Part shown: one piece after another, positions 25,460-35,119 of the stretch | Layout of the letters: each line of letters opens with the position of its first letter | Position numbering within the stretch: position 1 is the first letter of the stretch | NCBI RefSeq assembly: GCF_024585165.1 | Contig: NZ_CP029008.1 | Span: forward strand, 5,971,501-6,035,500 | Direction of reading: 5' to 3' | Length of the DNA stretch: 64,000 bases | Source of the DNA: Bradyrhizobium sp. WBOS07 | GTDB lineage: Bacteria > Pseudomonadota > Alphaproteobacteria > Rhizobiales > Xanthobacteraceae | Notes under the pieces: model-generated | What the model saw: the letters and a program-made list of their open reading frames with translations, nothing else | The model's database searches: none | What the model was told of the DNA's origin: nothing | Made by a program: the position numbers and the translations under genes

Positions 25460-27154
25460 ATGCGCAAGAATTTTCCGGTCACCGATATCGAATATCCCGT
25501 CAGCGACGAGACGCTGATCGTCTCGCGGACCGATCTCAAAGGCAAGCTCACCTACTTCAACGAGGACTTCATTGCCGCCGCCGGCTTCACGTCGGCGGAA
25601 CTGATGGGCCAGCCGCACAACATCGTTCGTCACCCCGACATGCCGCCGGAGGCGTTCGACAACCTCTGGGACACGCTGAAGGCCGGCAAGCCCTGGCTCG
25701 GCGCGGTGAAGAACCGCCGCAAGAACGGCGACTTCTACTGGGTGCTGGCGACGGCCTCTCCGATCCGCGAGAATGGCGAGGTCAAGGGCTACACCTCGAT
25801 CCGCACAAAGCTGCCGGCCGACCAGCGCAAGCTCGCCGAACAGGTCTACGCCGCGATCCGCGAGAAGAAGCCGCATGGCTATCGCATCGACGCCGGCATC
25901 ATCCGCCGCCGTTCGTGGCTGGACCGCTTCAGCGTCTTCACCGGGACGCTGAAGGCGCGCCTCGTCACGACGATGGTGCTCCAGGCGCTGTTCATGCTTG
26001 CGCTCGGCATCGGCGGCGCGCTCGCCGCCGGCGGTTCGACCAGCCTGATTTTGGCCGCGCTGGCCGTCGTCGGCGCCGCCATCGTCGGTTTCGCGGGCAT
26101 CGCGACCATGCGCGCGATCCGGGGGCCGATGCAGCAGCTCAACGAGACTTTGGTCAACATCGTGCAGGACAAGCTCGACAACCGCATCGTGATCGAGCGC
26201 GACGACGAGATCGGTGAGGCGCTGCGCAATCTCCAGACCGTGCAAACCATCGTCCGCTTCAGCCGCGACGAGGTGCAGGCGGTTCAGCGCCGTGCCGAGA
26301 TGCAGCGCAAATCCGACATGACCAAACTCGCCGACGGCTTTGAGACCGCGATCGGCGAGATCGTCGAGACCGTCTCGTCGGCCGCAACCGAGCTCGAGGC
26401 TTCGGCCTCGACGCTGTCCTCGACCGCCGGCCGGGCGCAGGAATTGGCCTCCGCGGTTGCAACCGGCTCGGAAGCAGCCTCGACCAATGTGCATTCGGTG
26501 GCGTCGGCTGCCGAAGAGATGTCGTCCTCGGTGCGCGAGATCGGCCGCCAGGTGCAGGACTCCTCCCGGATCGCGAACGAAGCCGTCAGCCAGGCTCATG
26601 CCACCACCGAGCGCGTCAGCGAATTGTCGCGGGCCGCAGCGCGGATCGGCGACGTCGTCGAGCTCATCAATGCGATCGCCGGCCAGACCAATCTGCTGGC
26701 CCTCAATGCCACGATCGAGGCGGCGCGGGCGGGTGAGGCCGGACGCGGCTTCGCGGTGGTGGCCTCCGAGGTCAAGGCGCTCGCCGAGCAGACGGCCAAG
26801 GCCACGGGCGAGATCGGACAGCAGGTCGGCGGCATTCAGGCGGCGACGCAGGATTCGGTCAGCGCGATCGGCGAGATCAGCGGCACCATCGGGCGTCTGT
26901 CGGAGATCGCTTCGGCGATCGCGGCAGCCGTGCAGCAGCAGGGTGCGGCAACCCAGGAGATCGCCCGCAACGTTCAGCAGGCCGCACAGGGCACCCAGCA
27001 GGTCTCGTCCAATGTCGGCGACGTCCAGCGCGGTGCTTCCGAAACCGGCTCGGCGTCCTCGCAGGTGCTGTCGGCGGCGCAGATGCTGTCGCGCGATTCC
27101 AATCGCCTCAAGCTCGAGGTCGGCAAGTTCCTGAACTCCGTCCGCGCCGCGTGA
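25460..27154 (+). CDS. PAS-domain (Aer-like) methyl-accepting chemotaxis protein
   Basis: 564 aa. An N-terminal cytoplasmic PAS domain (~8-115) has '[17 protein letters not shown]', the motif of FAD-binding Aer receptors, and '[11 protein letters not shown]'. Two closely spaced membrane helices (~172-220) follow with no periplasmic domain, then a HAMP-like linker and the signalling domain with tip '[20 protein letters not shown]'. It probably senses redox state or oxygen via a flavin. Second of the tandem trio, with C-terminal half almost identical to its neighbours. No CheR-tethering pentapeptide. Start ATG at 25460 after 'GGGGAGCGCCG'. Confidence 0.95.
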   Translation: MRKNFPVTDIEYPVSDETLIVSRTDLKGKLTYFNEDFIAAAGFTSAELMGQPHNIVRHPDMPPEAFDNLWDTLKAGKPWLGAVKNRRKNGDFYWVLATASPIRENGEVKGYTSIRTKLPADQRKLAEQVYAAIREKKPHGYRIDAGIIRRRSWLDRFSVFTGTLKARLVTTMVLQALFMLALGIGGALAAGGSTSLILAALAVVGAAIVGFAGIATMRAIRGPMQQLNETLVNIVQDKLDNRIVIERDDEIGEALRNLQTVQTIVRFSRDEVQAVQRRAEMQRKSDMTKLADGFETAIGEIVETVSSAATELEASASTLSSTAGRAQELASAVATGSEAASTNVHSVASAAEEMSSSVREIGRQVQDSSRIANEAVSQAHATTERVSELSRAAARIGDVVELINAIAGQTNLLALNATIEAARAGEAGRGFAVVASEVKALAEQTAKATGEIGQQVGGIQAATQDSVSAIGEISGTIGRLSEIASAIAAAVQQQGAATQEIARNVQQAAQGTQQVSSNVGDVQRGASETGSASSQVLSAAQMLSRDSNRLKLEVGKFLNSVRAA

Positions 27155-27189
27155 GCGGCGGATCAGCTGCGCTCGGGCATGACGGGCTG

Positions 27190-27220
27190 AAAGCTGCGAT
27201 CTCTCCGATCGCAGCTTTTT
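27190..27220 (+). terminator. Rho-independent terminator after second chemoreceptor gene
   Basis: AAAGCTGCGATC (27190-27201) and GATCGCAGCTTT (27207-27218) form a perfect 12-base stem with a 5-base loop, running into TTTTT. It lies 36 bases after the stop. This is the clearest intrinsic terminator in the window and separates the second and third receptor genes into different transcripts. Confidence 0.88.
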
Positions 27221-27249
27221 CTGCGGCTTGCGTCGCATCCGGCAATCAA

Positions 27250-27263
27250 TGATTCGATAATCA
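27250..27263. promoter_or_regulatory. Small AT-rich inverted repeat upstream of third chemoreceptor gene
   Basis: TGATT-CGAT-AATCA is a perfect 5-base inverted repeat with a 4-base spacer, in the AT-richer part of the gap that follows the terminator and 137 bases before the GTG start. It could be a regulator site or part of a promoter. Evidence is only symmetry and position. Confidence 0.25.
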
Positions 27264-27399
27264 TACGCTCTGAACAATCGCATGCAGAGGCGAGGTTCGC
27301 GACAATCTTTGATGTGAGACAATCCCAAGTTGCCAGAGCCGGCTATTGCTTTCGCAGAACTGCTCTTTTTCGGGCGGTGCTCACGAGAGGAAGCCAGCC

Positions 27400-29496
27400 G
27401 TGCACGCGCGAATTGGAACGATCCTGCCTTTGATTGTCTCGGCTCTCGCCCTGATGGGCGTGGCCGCCACCGGTTACACGGCCTATGGGGCCTATCACGA
27501 CCGACAGGAGGCGCACGCCTTCGTCGAGCTCAATGGAATATCGCAGCAGCTGCTGCTGAGCGCCGGACAATGGGCTCTCGAGCGGGGAATGACCAACGCG
27601 GCGCTGAACACGCCCGAGCCTGTCGGTGCAGACCGCCGCGCCGAAATTGGCCGGATCCGTGCCGCTTCGGGACAGGCGTTCCGGGATGCCGCGCAGCGTC
27701 TGCGCAACCTGCCTGCGATGAGATCCATCGAGCCCGGCATTGCGGAAGCCGAGCGGGCGCTTGCGGGGTTCGAGGGCCTGCGCCGGAAGGTGGACGCCGA
27801 TCTGGTCAAACCGGGGGTTGAGCGCGATCCCGCGGTCGTCAACGCGGTCGTTCCGGCCTTGACCGAGCTCATCGAGATCGCCGCCAACCGGCCGCGACTG
27901 ACTCTGGAGACGTTGACCGATGCGCCATCGCCGGCAATGACGCGGCTTGTCGGGCTTCGCCATCTCACGGCAGAGATGGCCGAGAATGCCGGCCGCGAGC
28001 GAGCCTTCCTCGCCGGCTTGATCAGCGCCCATGCGAAACTCACCGCGGACGGCATCGGCTTGGTGTCCGGATTCCGCGGTCATGTCGAGCTGGCCTGGGA
28101 GACCATCTCACCTGTGGCCCAGCGCGCCGATGTCTCGGCGGATCTTGGCCAGGCGATCAAGGACGTGGAGCAGAACTACTTCCGCACTTACGGTTCGCTG
28201 CGCGCAGATGTCATCGGGGACGGCAGGAAGGGCGAATACAGGATCTCAGGCACCGACTATATGGCGCGTGCGACGAGCGCCATCAACGCGATCCTGCAGC
28301 TTGGTCAGGCCATGGCAGCGGATGCGGATCGGGAGGCGGCGGGACTGGCGGCAAGGAGCACGACAAATCTGGCCGTCAGCGGCGGCATTCTCCTTGCGAG
28401 CGTCGCGCTCGCGTTGCTCAGCTTCTGGGTCGCGTTCTCGCGGATCTTGCGCCCGCTGTCTGCTCTGACGAGCGCCATGGGCGAACTTGCCGGCGGCAAT
28501 TTCTCCGTCGTCCTGCCCGGACTCGGCCGTAAGGACGAGATCGGCGACATGGCGCACGCGGTCGAGGTCTTCAAGGTCAAGGCCGAAGAGAAGGCTCGCA
28601 TGGAGGCGGAGGCCAAGATCGTGCAGGATCGGATTGTCGCCGAGCAGCGCAAGGCCGACATGCACCGGCTCGCCGGCGCATTCGAGACGGCCGTCGGCGA
28701 GATCATCGACACGGTGTCCTCCGCATCGACCGAGCTCGAAGCCTCGGCCGGCACGCTGAATACGACCGCCGAGCGCGCCCAGCAATTGGCGGTCGTGGTC
28801 GCGGCGGCGTCGGATGAAGCTTCCTCGAACGTTCAATCGGTCGCGTCGGCGACCGAGCAGCTCTCGTCGTCAGTCAACGAGATCAGCCGACGGGTCCAGG
28901 ATCAGGCCCGGATGGCCAACGAGGCGGTTGGCCAGGCCGGAAGAACCAACGACAGGTTCGGCGAATTGTCGCGAGCGGCCTCCAGAATTGGCGACGTCAT
29001 CGCGCTGATCGACCAGATCGCGGGACAGACCAATCTCCTGGCCCTCAACGCCACGATCGAGGCCGCGCGAGCCGGCGAGGCCGGCCGTGGCTTTGCGGTG
29101 GTCGCGTCCGAGGTGAAGGCCCTGGCCGAACAGACGGCGAAAGCCACCGGAGAAATCTCCCAGCAGATCACCGGTATTCAGGCGGCCACCCAGGATTCCG
29201 TCAGTGCAATCCGGGACATCGGCGGCTCGATCGGGCGCCTGTCGGAGATCGCCTCGGTCATCGCCGCGGCCGTCGAAGAGCAGGGCGCGGCGACGCAGGA
29301 GATCGCACGCAACGTGCAGAAAGCGGCCCAGGGAACGCAGCAAGTGTCGGCCAATGTCGGCAACGTCGAGCACGGCGCCACCGAGACCGGTTCGGCCTCG
29401 TCCCAGGTGTTGTCGGCAGCGCAGATGCTGTCGCGCGACTCCAATCGCCTCAAGCTCGAGGTCGGCAAGTTCCTGGATACGGTCCGCGCCGCCTGA
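27400..29496 (+). CDS. Methyl-accepting chemotaxis protein with large NIT-like periplasmic sensor
   Basis: 698 aa. TM1 lies at ~8-28, followed by a long (~310 residue) periplasmic helical domain with '[14 protein letters not shown]' and '[16 protein letters not shown]', which resemble the paired 'ERG' helices of NIT (nitrate/nitrite-sensing) domains. TM2 lies at ~325-350, then HAMP and a signalling domain with the same tip as its two neighbours. Start GTG at 27400 is preceded by 'GAGAGGAAGCC'. An in-frame TTG further upstream lacks a ribosome site. Third of the tandem set. NIT assignment is by pattern only. Confidence 0.92.
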   Translation: MHARIGTILPLIVSALALMGVAATGYTAYGAYHDRQEAHAFVELNGISQQLLLSAGQWALERGMTNAALNTPEPVGADRRAEIGRIRAASGQAFRDAAQRLRNLPAMRSIEPGIAEAERALAGFEGLRRKVDADLVKPGVERDPAVVNAVVPALTELIEIAANRPRLTLETLTDAPSPAMTRLVGLRHLTAEMAENAGRERAFLAGLISAHAKLTADGIGLVSGFRGHVELAWETISPVAQRADVSADLGQAIKDVEQNYFRTYGSLRADVIGDGRKGEYRISGTDYMARATSAINAILQLGQAMAADADREAAGLAARSTTNLAVSGGILLASVALALLSFWVAFSRILRPLSALTSAMGELAGGNFSVVLPGLGRKDEIGDMAHAVEVFKVKAEEKARMEAEAKIVQDRIVAEQRKADMHRLAGAFETAVGEIIDTVSSASTELEASAGTLNTTAERAQQLAVVVAAASDEASSNVQSVASATEQLSSSVNEISRRVQDQARMANEAVGQAGRTNDRFGELSRAASRIGDVIALIDQIAGQTNLLALNATIEAARAGEAGRGFAVVASEVKALAEQTAKATGEISQQITGIQAATQDSVSAIRDIGGSIGRLSEIASVIAAAVEEQGAATQEIARNVQKAAQGTQQVSANVGNVEHGATETGSASSQVLSAAQMLSRDSNRLKLEVGKFLDTVRAA

Positions 29497-29508
29497 GGTG
29501 CCCCTCGG

Positions 29509-31017
29509 CTACGCCACCCGCCACTCCGGCACCCCGTCGGCAGCCATCGCGATCTCGCCGAGCGAGCCCACCGGCGTGCGATCCATGTTGAGCAGATGGG
29601 CCAGCGTCGCGCTGTCGCTCGCCGGAATCCGTGCCAGCGTGCGCCGGTCGCCTTCCGTCTGCAGCATCACGACGCCGTGCTCCACCTCGCCGTTACGGCC
29701 ATAGAGCACCGTAAAACTCTCCACCTTGCCTTTGCCGCTGGCTTCGGTGACGAATTCCGGCACCGCGCCCTTGTTGCGGTCGGCCTCGCCTTGCACGCTG
29801 GTCTCCTGCGCCAGCGCCGCGCGCGGCGGCGCCTTCGAGACCACCAACGCGTGGTGCTTGGTGACGAAGCCGCCCTGGCCGTAGAGCAGGCCGAGCTTGG
29901 CGCCCTCACGCAAGCGCCGCACCATCGCGCAGGCCGCATGCGTCATGTAGGTGTTGAGCGGCGCGCCGAAGAAGGTGAGGCCGCCGGTCACGGTCGGCTG
30001 CACGTCGGCGGAAAGCCCGAGCGTCCGCCGCGCCATCTTGGGCACGCAGGGAAAGCAGCTGTAGAGCTCGATTGCGTCGAACCTTTTGCCGTCGCCGCCG
30101 GCGAGCTCCATCGCCGCTTTCAGCACCGCGTTCTGCGGATGGCTCTCGTAGAACTGGTCGCGCAGCAGATAATCGCGCGGCTCCTCCGCCGAGGCGCCGC
30201 CGAGCGGATAGACCAGCCTGTCCTCCGAAATCCCGGCCCCACGGGCCTTGGCAAGGCTGGTGAGCAGCAGCGCGCCGCCCATGTTGACGCTGGGATTGGC
30301 GACCATGAGCTTGTTGTAGGGCCACGCGATCAGCCGATTGTCCGCGGTCGGCGTCGTGATCTCCTCGGGTGTATAGCGCCGCTTCAGCCAGGCATTGGGA
30401 TTTTGCGCGGCGGCCTCCGAATAGCGCGACCATAGCGTACCGGATTCCGCCATCGCCTCGCGCGGCGTCTGGCCCCAATGCGCGGAGGAGGCAGCTTCGT
30501 AGAAAGGATAGACCGTCACCGGCCGGAACACGCCGAGCTTGACCGCCAAAGGCTTCTGGAACGCCGCGCCGCGCTTGGGCTCCTCGACGTCATGGGCGAA
30601 CGGCGTCCACGGCAGCTTGACGCCGGCACGCTCAGCCTTGGTCGCGGTCGACTGCGCTTCGGCGCCGCAGACGGCGGCGACCGTGCACTCACCGCGCGCG
30701 ATGCGCTTGGCGGCTTCGTGGATGTAGCGGATCGGGCTCTCGCCGCCGACCGGGCCGTAATGGCAATGCGCAGGTGTGATACCGAGGCGCTGCGCCAACA
30801 GCTGCTCGGGATCGCGATAGCGCCAGCTCAGGAAGTTGACGACGTCGAGCGACTGCACCTCGCCGAGCAGCTTTGCACCGGCATCTTGCTCGGCGCGCCG
30901 CAGCGCCTGCTCGAGCAGATCGAGCGGCTCGAGGCCGGCGCTGATCTCCTTCGGACGGTCGACGATCTCGCCGATGCCGACGATGACGGGGATGCGGTCA
31001 GGGGAAACACTCGTCAT
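29509..31017 (-). CDS. Acetyl-CoA acetyltransferase / SCP2-type thiolase-fold protein
   Basis: 502 aa with the thiolase fold in the extended version often annotated acetyl-CoA acetyltransferase. Recognisable parts are 'PVIVGIGEIVDRP' at the start, 'AKRIARGECTVAAVCGAEAQST' as two pieces near 105-125 (possible nucleophile Cys), 'MVANPSVNMGGALLLTS' and a C-terminal OB-fold-like extension of ~110 residues after 'LYGQGGFVTKHHALV'. The catalytic set of classical biosynthetic thiolases is not fully recognisable, so the reaction (thiolysis or retro-aldol type) is uncertain. Convergent with the third chemoreceptor. A repeat separates it from the nitronate-monooxygenase-like gene upstream. Confidence 0.85.
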   Translation of the reverse strand: MTSVSPDRIPVIVGIGEIVDRPKEISAGLEPLDLLEQALRRAEQDAGAKLLGEVQSLDVVNFLSWRYRDPEQLLAQRLGITPAHCHYGPVGGESPIRYIHEAAKRIARGECTVAAVCGAEAQSTATKAERAGVKLPWTPFAHDVEEPKRGAAFQKPLAVKLGVFRPVTVYPFYEAASSAHWGQTPREAMAESGTLWSRYSEAAAQNPNAWLKRRYTPEEITTPTADNRLIAWPYNKLMVANPSVNMGGALLLTSLAKARGAGISEDRLVYPLGGASAEEPRDYLLRDQFYESHPQNAVLKAAMELAGGDGKRFDAIELYSCFPCVPKMARRTLGLSADVQPTVTGGLTFFGAPLNTYMTHAACAMVRRLREGAKLGLLYGQGGFVTKHHALVVSKAPPRAALAQETSVQGEADRNKGAVPEFVTEASGKGKVESFTVLYGRNGEVEHGVVMLQTEGDRRTLARIPASDSATLAHLLNMDRTPVGSLGEIAMAADGVPEWRVA

Positions 31018-31054
31018 TGTTCTTGCTTCTTCACTCTCTCTCAGACATCTCCGA

Positions 31055-31150
31055 CCTCATCCTGAGGAGCCTGCGAAGCAGGCGTCTCGAAGGATGGGCC
31101 GCGGGCTCTGATGGTTCGAGACGGCGCTTGCGCGCCTCCTCACCATGAGG
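31055..31150. repeat. Palindromic repeat (CCTCATCCTGAGGAGC family)
   Basis: The left arm CCTCATCCTGAGGAGC (31055-31070) is identical to that of the element at 15932. The right arm (ending CCTCACCATGAGG) is slightly diverged. It separates two same-strand genes. Confidence 0.85.
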
Positions 31151-31160
31151 GTCTACACCG

Positions 31161-32294
31161 TCACTCCGCCACCAGCGCATTCATGTGCTCGACGGCTTCG
31201 GCGAACTCTTCCTTGAACTCCTGCACCACGGCGCCGGCGGACTTCACGCTGTCGATCAGGCCGACGCCCTGGCCGACGAAATAGCTGACGAGATCGCGCG
31301 CCTTGGCGTTGCCGCCTGCCGCCGCGCGGTCGATCGAGTTGAAGGCGTCGCGGCTGATGATGCTTTGCAGCGGCATCGGCAGTGCGCCCGGGCTGTCCGG
31401 CGCGCGGTCCCAGGCGTCGGTCCAGACCGAACGGAGCTGCCGCGCCGGCTTGCCGGTGCGGCCCTTGGAGCGCACCGCATCGCGCGAGGACGCCGCGATC
31501 ATCTTCTCGCGAAAAATCTCGCTGGTCTCGGACTCGACCGTCGCCAGCCACACCGAACCGGTCCAGACGCCCGCCGCGCCCATCGCCATGCAGGCCGCCA
31601 TCTGCCGGCCCGTCATGATGCCGCCGGCCGCCAGCACCGGCACGTCGCGAATGGGCTTGATCGCCTTGATCACCTCCGGCACCAGCACCATGGTCGAGAC
31701 CTCGCCGCAATGGCCGCCGGCCTCGGTGCCCTGCACCACGAGAATGTCGACGCCGGCCGCGACCTGGCGCAGCGCGTGCTCCTTGGCGCCGACGAGCGCT
31801 GCGACCGGCACCCCGTGTGTCTTGCCCATCTCAATCATCGCTTTGGGCGGGACGCCCAGCGCATTGGCGATCAGGCGGATCGGATGCTTGAAGGAGACCT
31901 CGAGCAGCTGCAGCGCGGTCTTTGCGTCGAACGGCTGCGGCTGGTCGGCCGCGACCTCCGTGCTCGTCAGCACGATATCGTATTTCTTCAGGAGATCGCG
32001 CGTGTAGTTGCGATGCTGCTGCGGCACGCGGGCTTCCAGGCTCTTCCAGGTGACGTCCTTTTCGCCTGATGTCGAGATGTTCTCCGGGATCAGCACGTCG
32101 ATGCCGTAGGGCTTGCCGTCGACATGGTCGTCGATCCATTTCAGCTCGCGTTCGAGCGTATCGGGTGTGTGCACGGTGGCACCCAGCACGCCGAAGCCGC
32201 CGGCGCGGCTGACGGCGGCGACGACGTCGCGGCAATGGCTGAAGGCCAGCAGCGGGAACTCGATTCCCAGCATGTCGCAGATCGGCGATTTCAT
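31161..32294 (-). CDS. Nitronate monooxygenase-family FMN enzyme
   Basis: 377 aa TIM barrel of the 2-nitropropane dioxygenase/nitronate monooxygenase and FabK-like family. Visible are 'AGGFGVLGA', the FMN-phosphate loops 'GTEAGGHCGE' and 'VLAAGGIMTGRQMAACMAMGA' (two pieces near 215-245), and 'GADGVWTGS'-like 'GAAGVWTGSVWL'. It oxidises nitronates or reduces/oxidises another FMN-dependent substrate, and many homologues in acyl-CoA gene regions are misannotated. Same strand as the thiolase-like gene. Length fits the family. Confidence 0.88.
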   Translation of the reverse strand: MKSPICDMLGIEFPLLAFSHCRDVVAAVSRAGGFGVLGATVHTPDTLERELKWIDDHVDGKPYGIDVLIPENISTSGEKDVTWKSLEARVPQQHRNYTRDLLKKYDIVLTSTEVAADQPQPFDAKTALQLLEVSFKHPIRLIANALGVPPKAMIEMGKTHGVPVAALVGAKEHALRQVAAGVDILVVQGTEAGGHCGEVSTMVLVPEVIKAIKPIRDVPVLAAGGIMTGRQMAACMAMGAAGVWTGSVWLATVESETSEIFREKMIAASSRDAVRSKGRTGKPARQLRSVWTDAWDRAPDSPGALPMPLQSIISRDAFNSIDRAAAGGNAKARDLVSYFVGQGVGLIDSVKSAGAVVQEFKEEFAEAVEHMNALVAE

Positions 32295-32418
32295 GGCTCT
32301 CTCCCGGCGGCCCCCGGCGTTTTCGTTCTCTGCAACGAAGCGTCAGCCGGGCGATGACATGCCGGATTCGACCATGCATCTTGTGTGTAGGCGTTGCGTT
32401 TTGCCCTCAGGCGCCACG

Positions 32419-32522
32419 GTCATTCCGGGGCTCGCCTAGCGAGAAGCCGGAATCCATTTTTCAAAGCATTCCTGGCGGAGGGATGGATTCCGGGTTCGCC
32501 CTGCGGGCGCCCCGAAATGACC
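32419..32522. repeat. Palindromic repeat of the GTCATTCCGGGG family (diverged right end)
   Basis: Starts GTCATTCCGGGGCTCGCC and ends GCGCCCCGAAATGACC, with inner arms GGAATCCAT / ATGGATTCC. It sits in the 349-base gap between the divergent nitronate-monooxygenase-like and GST genes. In the rest of that gap (32295-32418 and 32523-32643) I see only presumptive promoter sequence. Confidence 0.8.
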
Positions 32523-32643
32523 GGGAAGGGGCCTGCCATGACAAAACGTGACGTTGTCCGGCCCGGCAATGCGTTGCGATGCCCTTGCCATTCGGCATGC
32601 GCGGTCTAATTAATGCAGGCGCATCTTTCCGCCGGAGCCCCGC

Positions 32644-33519
32644 ATGACCGACGCCCCCGCCTACGTGCCGCCCAAAGTCTGGACCTGGAACAAGGAGAAT
32701 GGCGGGCAGTTCGCCAGCATCAACCGCCCCATTGCCGGTCCCACGCATGACAAGGAGCTGCCGGTCGGCAAGCATCCCCTTCAGCTCTATTCGCTGGCCA
32801 CCCCGAACGGGGTGAAGGTCACGGTGATGCTGGAAGAGCTTCTGGCGCTCGGTCACAAGGGCGCCGAATACGATGCCTGGCTGATCAAGATCGGCAACGG
32901 CGACCAGTTCGGCAGCGGCTTCGTCGACATCAACCCGAATTCCAAGATTCCGGCGCTGATGGACCGCTCGGGTCCGGAGCCGATCCGGGTGTTCGAATCC
33001 GGTTCGATCCTGTTCTATCTCGCCGAGAAGTTCGGCGCCTTCCTGCCCAAGGACGTCAAGACCCGCACCGAGGCGATGTCCTGGCTGTTCTGGCAGATGG
33101 GCAGCGCGCCCTATCTCGGCGGCGGCTTCGGCCATTTCTACGCCTACGCGCCGACCAAGATCGAATACGCCATCGACCGTTTCGCGATGGAGACCAAGCG
33201 CCAGCTCGACGTGCTCGATAGGCGCCTTGCCGACAACGAGTATCTCGCGGGCAAGGAGTATACGATCGCCGACATGGCGGTGTGGCCCTGGTACGGAGCG
33301 CTCGCCAAGGGGCTGGTCTACGGCGCCGGCGAATTCCTGTCGGTGCAGGACTACAAGAACGTCCAGCGCTGGACCGATCAGATCGCCAAGCGTCCGGCCG
33401 TGAAGCGCGGCCGCATGGTCAACCGCGTCTCGGGCGACCCCGCCAGCCAGCTCCACGAGCGGCACGACGCGAGCGATTTCGAGACCAAGACCCAGGACAA
33501 GGTCGCACCCGCGACGTAA
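32644..33519 (+). CDS. YghU-type glutathione S-transferase / disulfide-bond oxidoreductase
   Basis: 291 aa, longer than classical GSTs because of the N-terminal extension typical of YghU ('YVPPKVWTWNKENGG'). The thioredoxin-like domain starts near residue 45 with 'LATPNGVKVTVMLEE' and includes 'NPNSKIPALMDR'. The all-alpha domain contains 'KEYTIADMAVWPWYG'. E. coli YghU binds two glutathiones and has disulfide-bond reductase activity in vitro. Cytoplasmic. Start ATG at 32644 after 'CGGAGCCCC'. Stands alone, with repeats on both sides. Confidence 0.92.
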   Translation: MTDAPAYVPPKVWTWNKENGGQFASINRPIAGPTHDKELPVGKHPLQLYSLATPNGVKVTVMLEELLALGHKGAEYDAWLIKIGNGDQFGSGFVDINPNSKIPALMDRSGPEPIRVFESGSILFYLAEKFGAFLPKDVKTRTEAMSWLFWQMGSAPYLGGGFGHFYAYAPTKIEYAIDRFAMETKRQLDVLDRRLADNEYLAGKEYTIADMAVWPWYGALAKGLVYGAGEFLSVQDYKNVQRWTDQIAKRPAVKRGRMVNRVSGDPASQLHERHDASDFETKTQDKVAPAT

Positions 33520-33522
33520 CTG

Positions 33523-33626
33523 CGTAGGGCGGATTAGCGAAGCGTAATCCGCCATCCCTCGGCGATTGTTGGCGGATTACGCCCGCGGACAGCGCTTCGC
33601 GCAGCCGCGAGCTAATCCGCCCTACG
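33523..33626. repeat. Palindromic repeat (CGTAGGGCGGATTAGCG family)
   Basis: Ends CGTAGGGCGGATTAGC and GCTAATCCGCCCTACG are inverted. Inner arms GTAATCCGCC / GGCGGATTAC form another hairpin. It lies between the convergent GST and GNAT-GFA genes. Only copy of this family in the window. Confidence 0.88.
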
Positions 33627-33627
33627 A

Positions 33628-34356
33628 TCAATCCGGCAGCATCTCGCCGGAGCCGCCGAGATCGGCCGGCAGGTCGACATATTTCGGCAGGCCATCCCGG
33701 ACCGAGACCATCTTGCTCGCGTAGTTCGCATGCAGGGTCGGCTGGTGTCGGTATCCTTTCAGCAGATTGGCGTAGACGTCGATCAGCCGCATCCGCGGAT
33801 GCTCGGTCATGACGTGGCCGCCGCAGCGCTTGCAGAATTTTCGGTAGGAATGCTCGGTCTTGTTGAACGTCCCGAGCTCGGCCTCGCCCTTGGTGATGCG
33901 CACGCTGCCGGACTTCCACAAGCTGAACGCATTGATCGGCGCCGCTGACCAGGCCTGGCAGTCGGCGCAATGGCAATAGCCCGCAAACGCCGGCTTGCCT
34001 GTCACCTCGACCTCGACCGCTCCGCAGAAGCAACCGGCGCGATAGCGCGTCTCAGGTTCGGCCTGCGCATCTCCGCCATCCGCCAGGAGGTCGTTGTAGC
34101 CGGGGTCCTTGCGCATGAAATTGCGGATGAAATCGCACTCGACCGAGAGCTTGCGCCCCTGCGACCGCACTGCGTCCAGCGTGGCGCGGCCGAGCTTCGA
34201 GCCGATGCCGCGGCCGCCGAGCTCCGGCGGCACCTCGGTGTGCACCAGTGTGATCGCGCCGTCGGTCTTGCGGTAGGTGACGAAGGCGATCGCCCCGTCG
34301 ACGTCGAGCTCGAACCGCTCGCGTCCCTCGTTGTCGCGAAAGGATTCCGGCATCAT
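33628..34356 (-). CDS. GNAT (NATD1-like) - GFA domain fusion protein
   Basis: 242 aa. Residues ~10-92 form a small GNAT-like acetyltransferase of the NATD1/YjdJ type ('ELGGRGIGSKLGRATLDAV', acetyl-CoA loop 48-54). Residues ~105-235 form a GFA/CENP-V zinc fold with Cys109/Cys111 ('CFCG'), Cys128/130/133 ('CHCADC') and Cys175/178 ('CKRCGG'). The start at 34356 is supported because its ATGA overlaps the flavin reductase stop. GFA domains are linked to glutathione or formaldehyde adduct chemistry, though this is disputed. The joint role of the two domains is unknown. The linker around 93-104 is short and charged. Confidence 0.88.
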   Translation of the reverse strand: MMPESFRDNEGRERFELDVDGAIAFVTYRKTDGAITLVHTEVPPELGGRGIGSKLGRATLDAVRSQGRKLSVECDFIRNFMRKDPGYNDLLADGGDAQAEPETRYRAGCFCGAVEVEVTGKPAFAGYCHCADCQAWSAAPINAFSLWKSGSVRITKGEAELGTFNKTEHSYRKFCKRCGGHVMTEHPRMRLIDVYANLLKGYRHQPTLHANYASKMVSVRDGLPKYVDLPADLGGSGEMLPD

Positions 34357-34991
34357 CTTGCTCCCGGGTTCGACGATTTGTTTTTTGCGCCTTCCGCCGC
34401 CGGAAACACCACGCGGTCGTCGGTGCGGCAGTAGCGGTCGGCGAACATGCGGCCGATCGGATGATAGCGGTCCATGTGCACCCGCATCGCCTCGTCGTCC
34501 CACAGCTCGTCGCGGATGTGGAAGTGGAGGCCTTCGCCCATGATCAGTTTGCGATCGTCGTTGACGTCGATCAGCTTCCAGAGCTTGCACTCCATCGCCC
34601 AGGGCGTGTCGGCGAGCCGCGGCACGGCGATGCTGGTGGATGGCGCGAGCTTGAGGCCGAGGTAGTCGGGCTCGCCGATGTCAGGAGGAAAGTCGCCGCT
34701 GCTCTCGTGCATTGCACGCGCCAGCGGCTCGTCGGCGATATTGACCACGAATTCGCCGGTGCGCTGGATGTTGAGGAAGGTGTCCTTGTCCTCTCCATCA
34801 GGCTTGCGGTTGGCCGCGAACATGCAGAGCGGCGGATCCTCGCAGAAGGCATTGAAGAAGCTGAATGGGGCCGCGTTGACGATTCCGGTCGGTCCGATCG
34901 TCGTCACCCAGGCGATCGGCCGCGGCAGGATGAAGGAGGTCAGCACCTTGTAGCGCTCGCGTGGCGTCAGCTCGCTGGCGGCGTAGTCCAT
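34353..34991 (-). CDS. Flavin reductase-like (FMN-binding split barrel) protein
   Basis: 212 aa, flavin-reductase-like split-barrel family. Recognised by 'RYKVLTSFILPRPIAWVTT' followed by 'AAPFSFFNAFCEDPPL' (FMN-phosphate contacts) and 'GEFVVNIAD'. It probably binds FMN and acts as an NAD(P)H:flavin oxidoreductase or an FMN-dependent enzyme in the cytoplasm. The ATG at 34991 aligns with the family start 'DYAASELTPRERYK'. Its stop overlaps the GNAT-GFA fusion start by ATGA, so both are made from one message, suggesting related oxidative or carbonyl chemistry. Confidence 0.88.
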   Translation of the reverse strand: MDYAASELTPRERYKVLTSFILPRPIAWVTTIGPTGIVNAAPFSFFNAFCEDPPLCMFAANRKPDGEDKDTFLNIQRTGEFVVNIADEPLARAMHESSGDFPPDIGEPDYLGLKLAPSTSIAVPRLADTPWAMECKLWKLIDVNDDRKLIMGEGLHFHIRDELWDDEAMRVHMDRYHPIGRMFADRYCRTDDRVVFPAAEGAKNKSSNPGAR

Positions 34992-35016
34992 GGTGGCTCC
35001 TGCTGGAAAAGACTCT

Positions 35017-35101
35017 CGTGGGGTGGGCAAAGCGACAGCGTGCCCACCACCTTCTGATGGTGGGCACGGCGCGCGAAGTGCGCGCCTTTGCCCACCCTAC
35101 G
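35017..35101. repeat. Palindromic repeat (GTGGGGTGGGCAAAGCG variant of the CGTAGGGTGGGC family)
   Basis: Ends CGTGGGGTGGGCAAAG and CTTTGCCCACCCTACG, inner arms GTGCCCACCA / TGGTGGGCAC. Lies between the flavin reductase start and the acyl-CoA dehydrogenase stop on the same strand. Confidence 0.88.
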
Positions 35102-35119
35102 ACTACGGCATCTCGTCGA

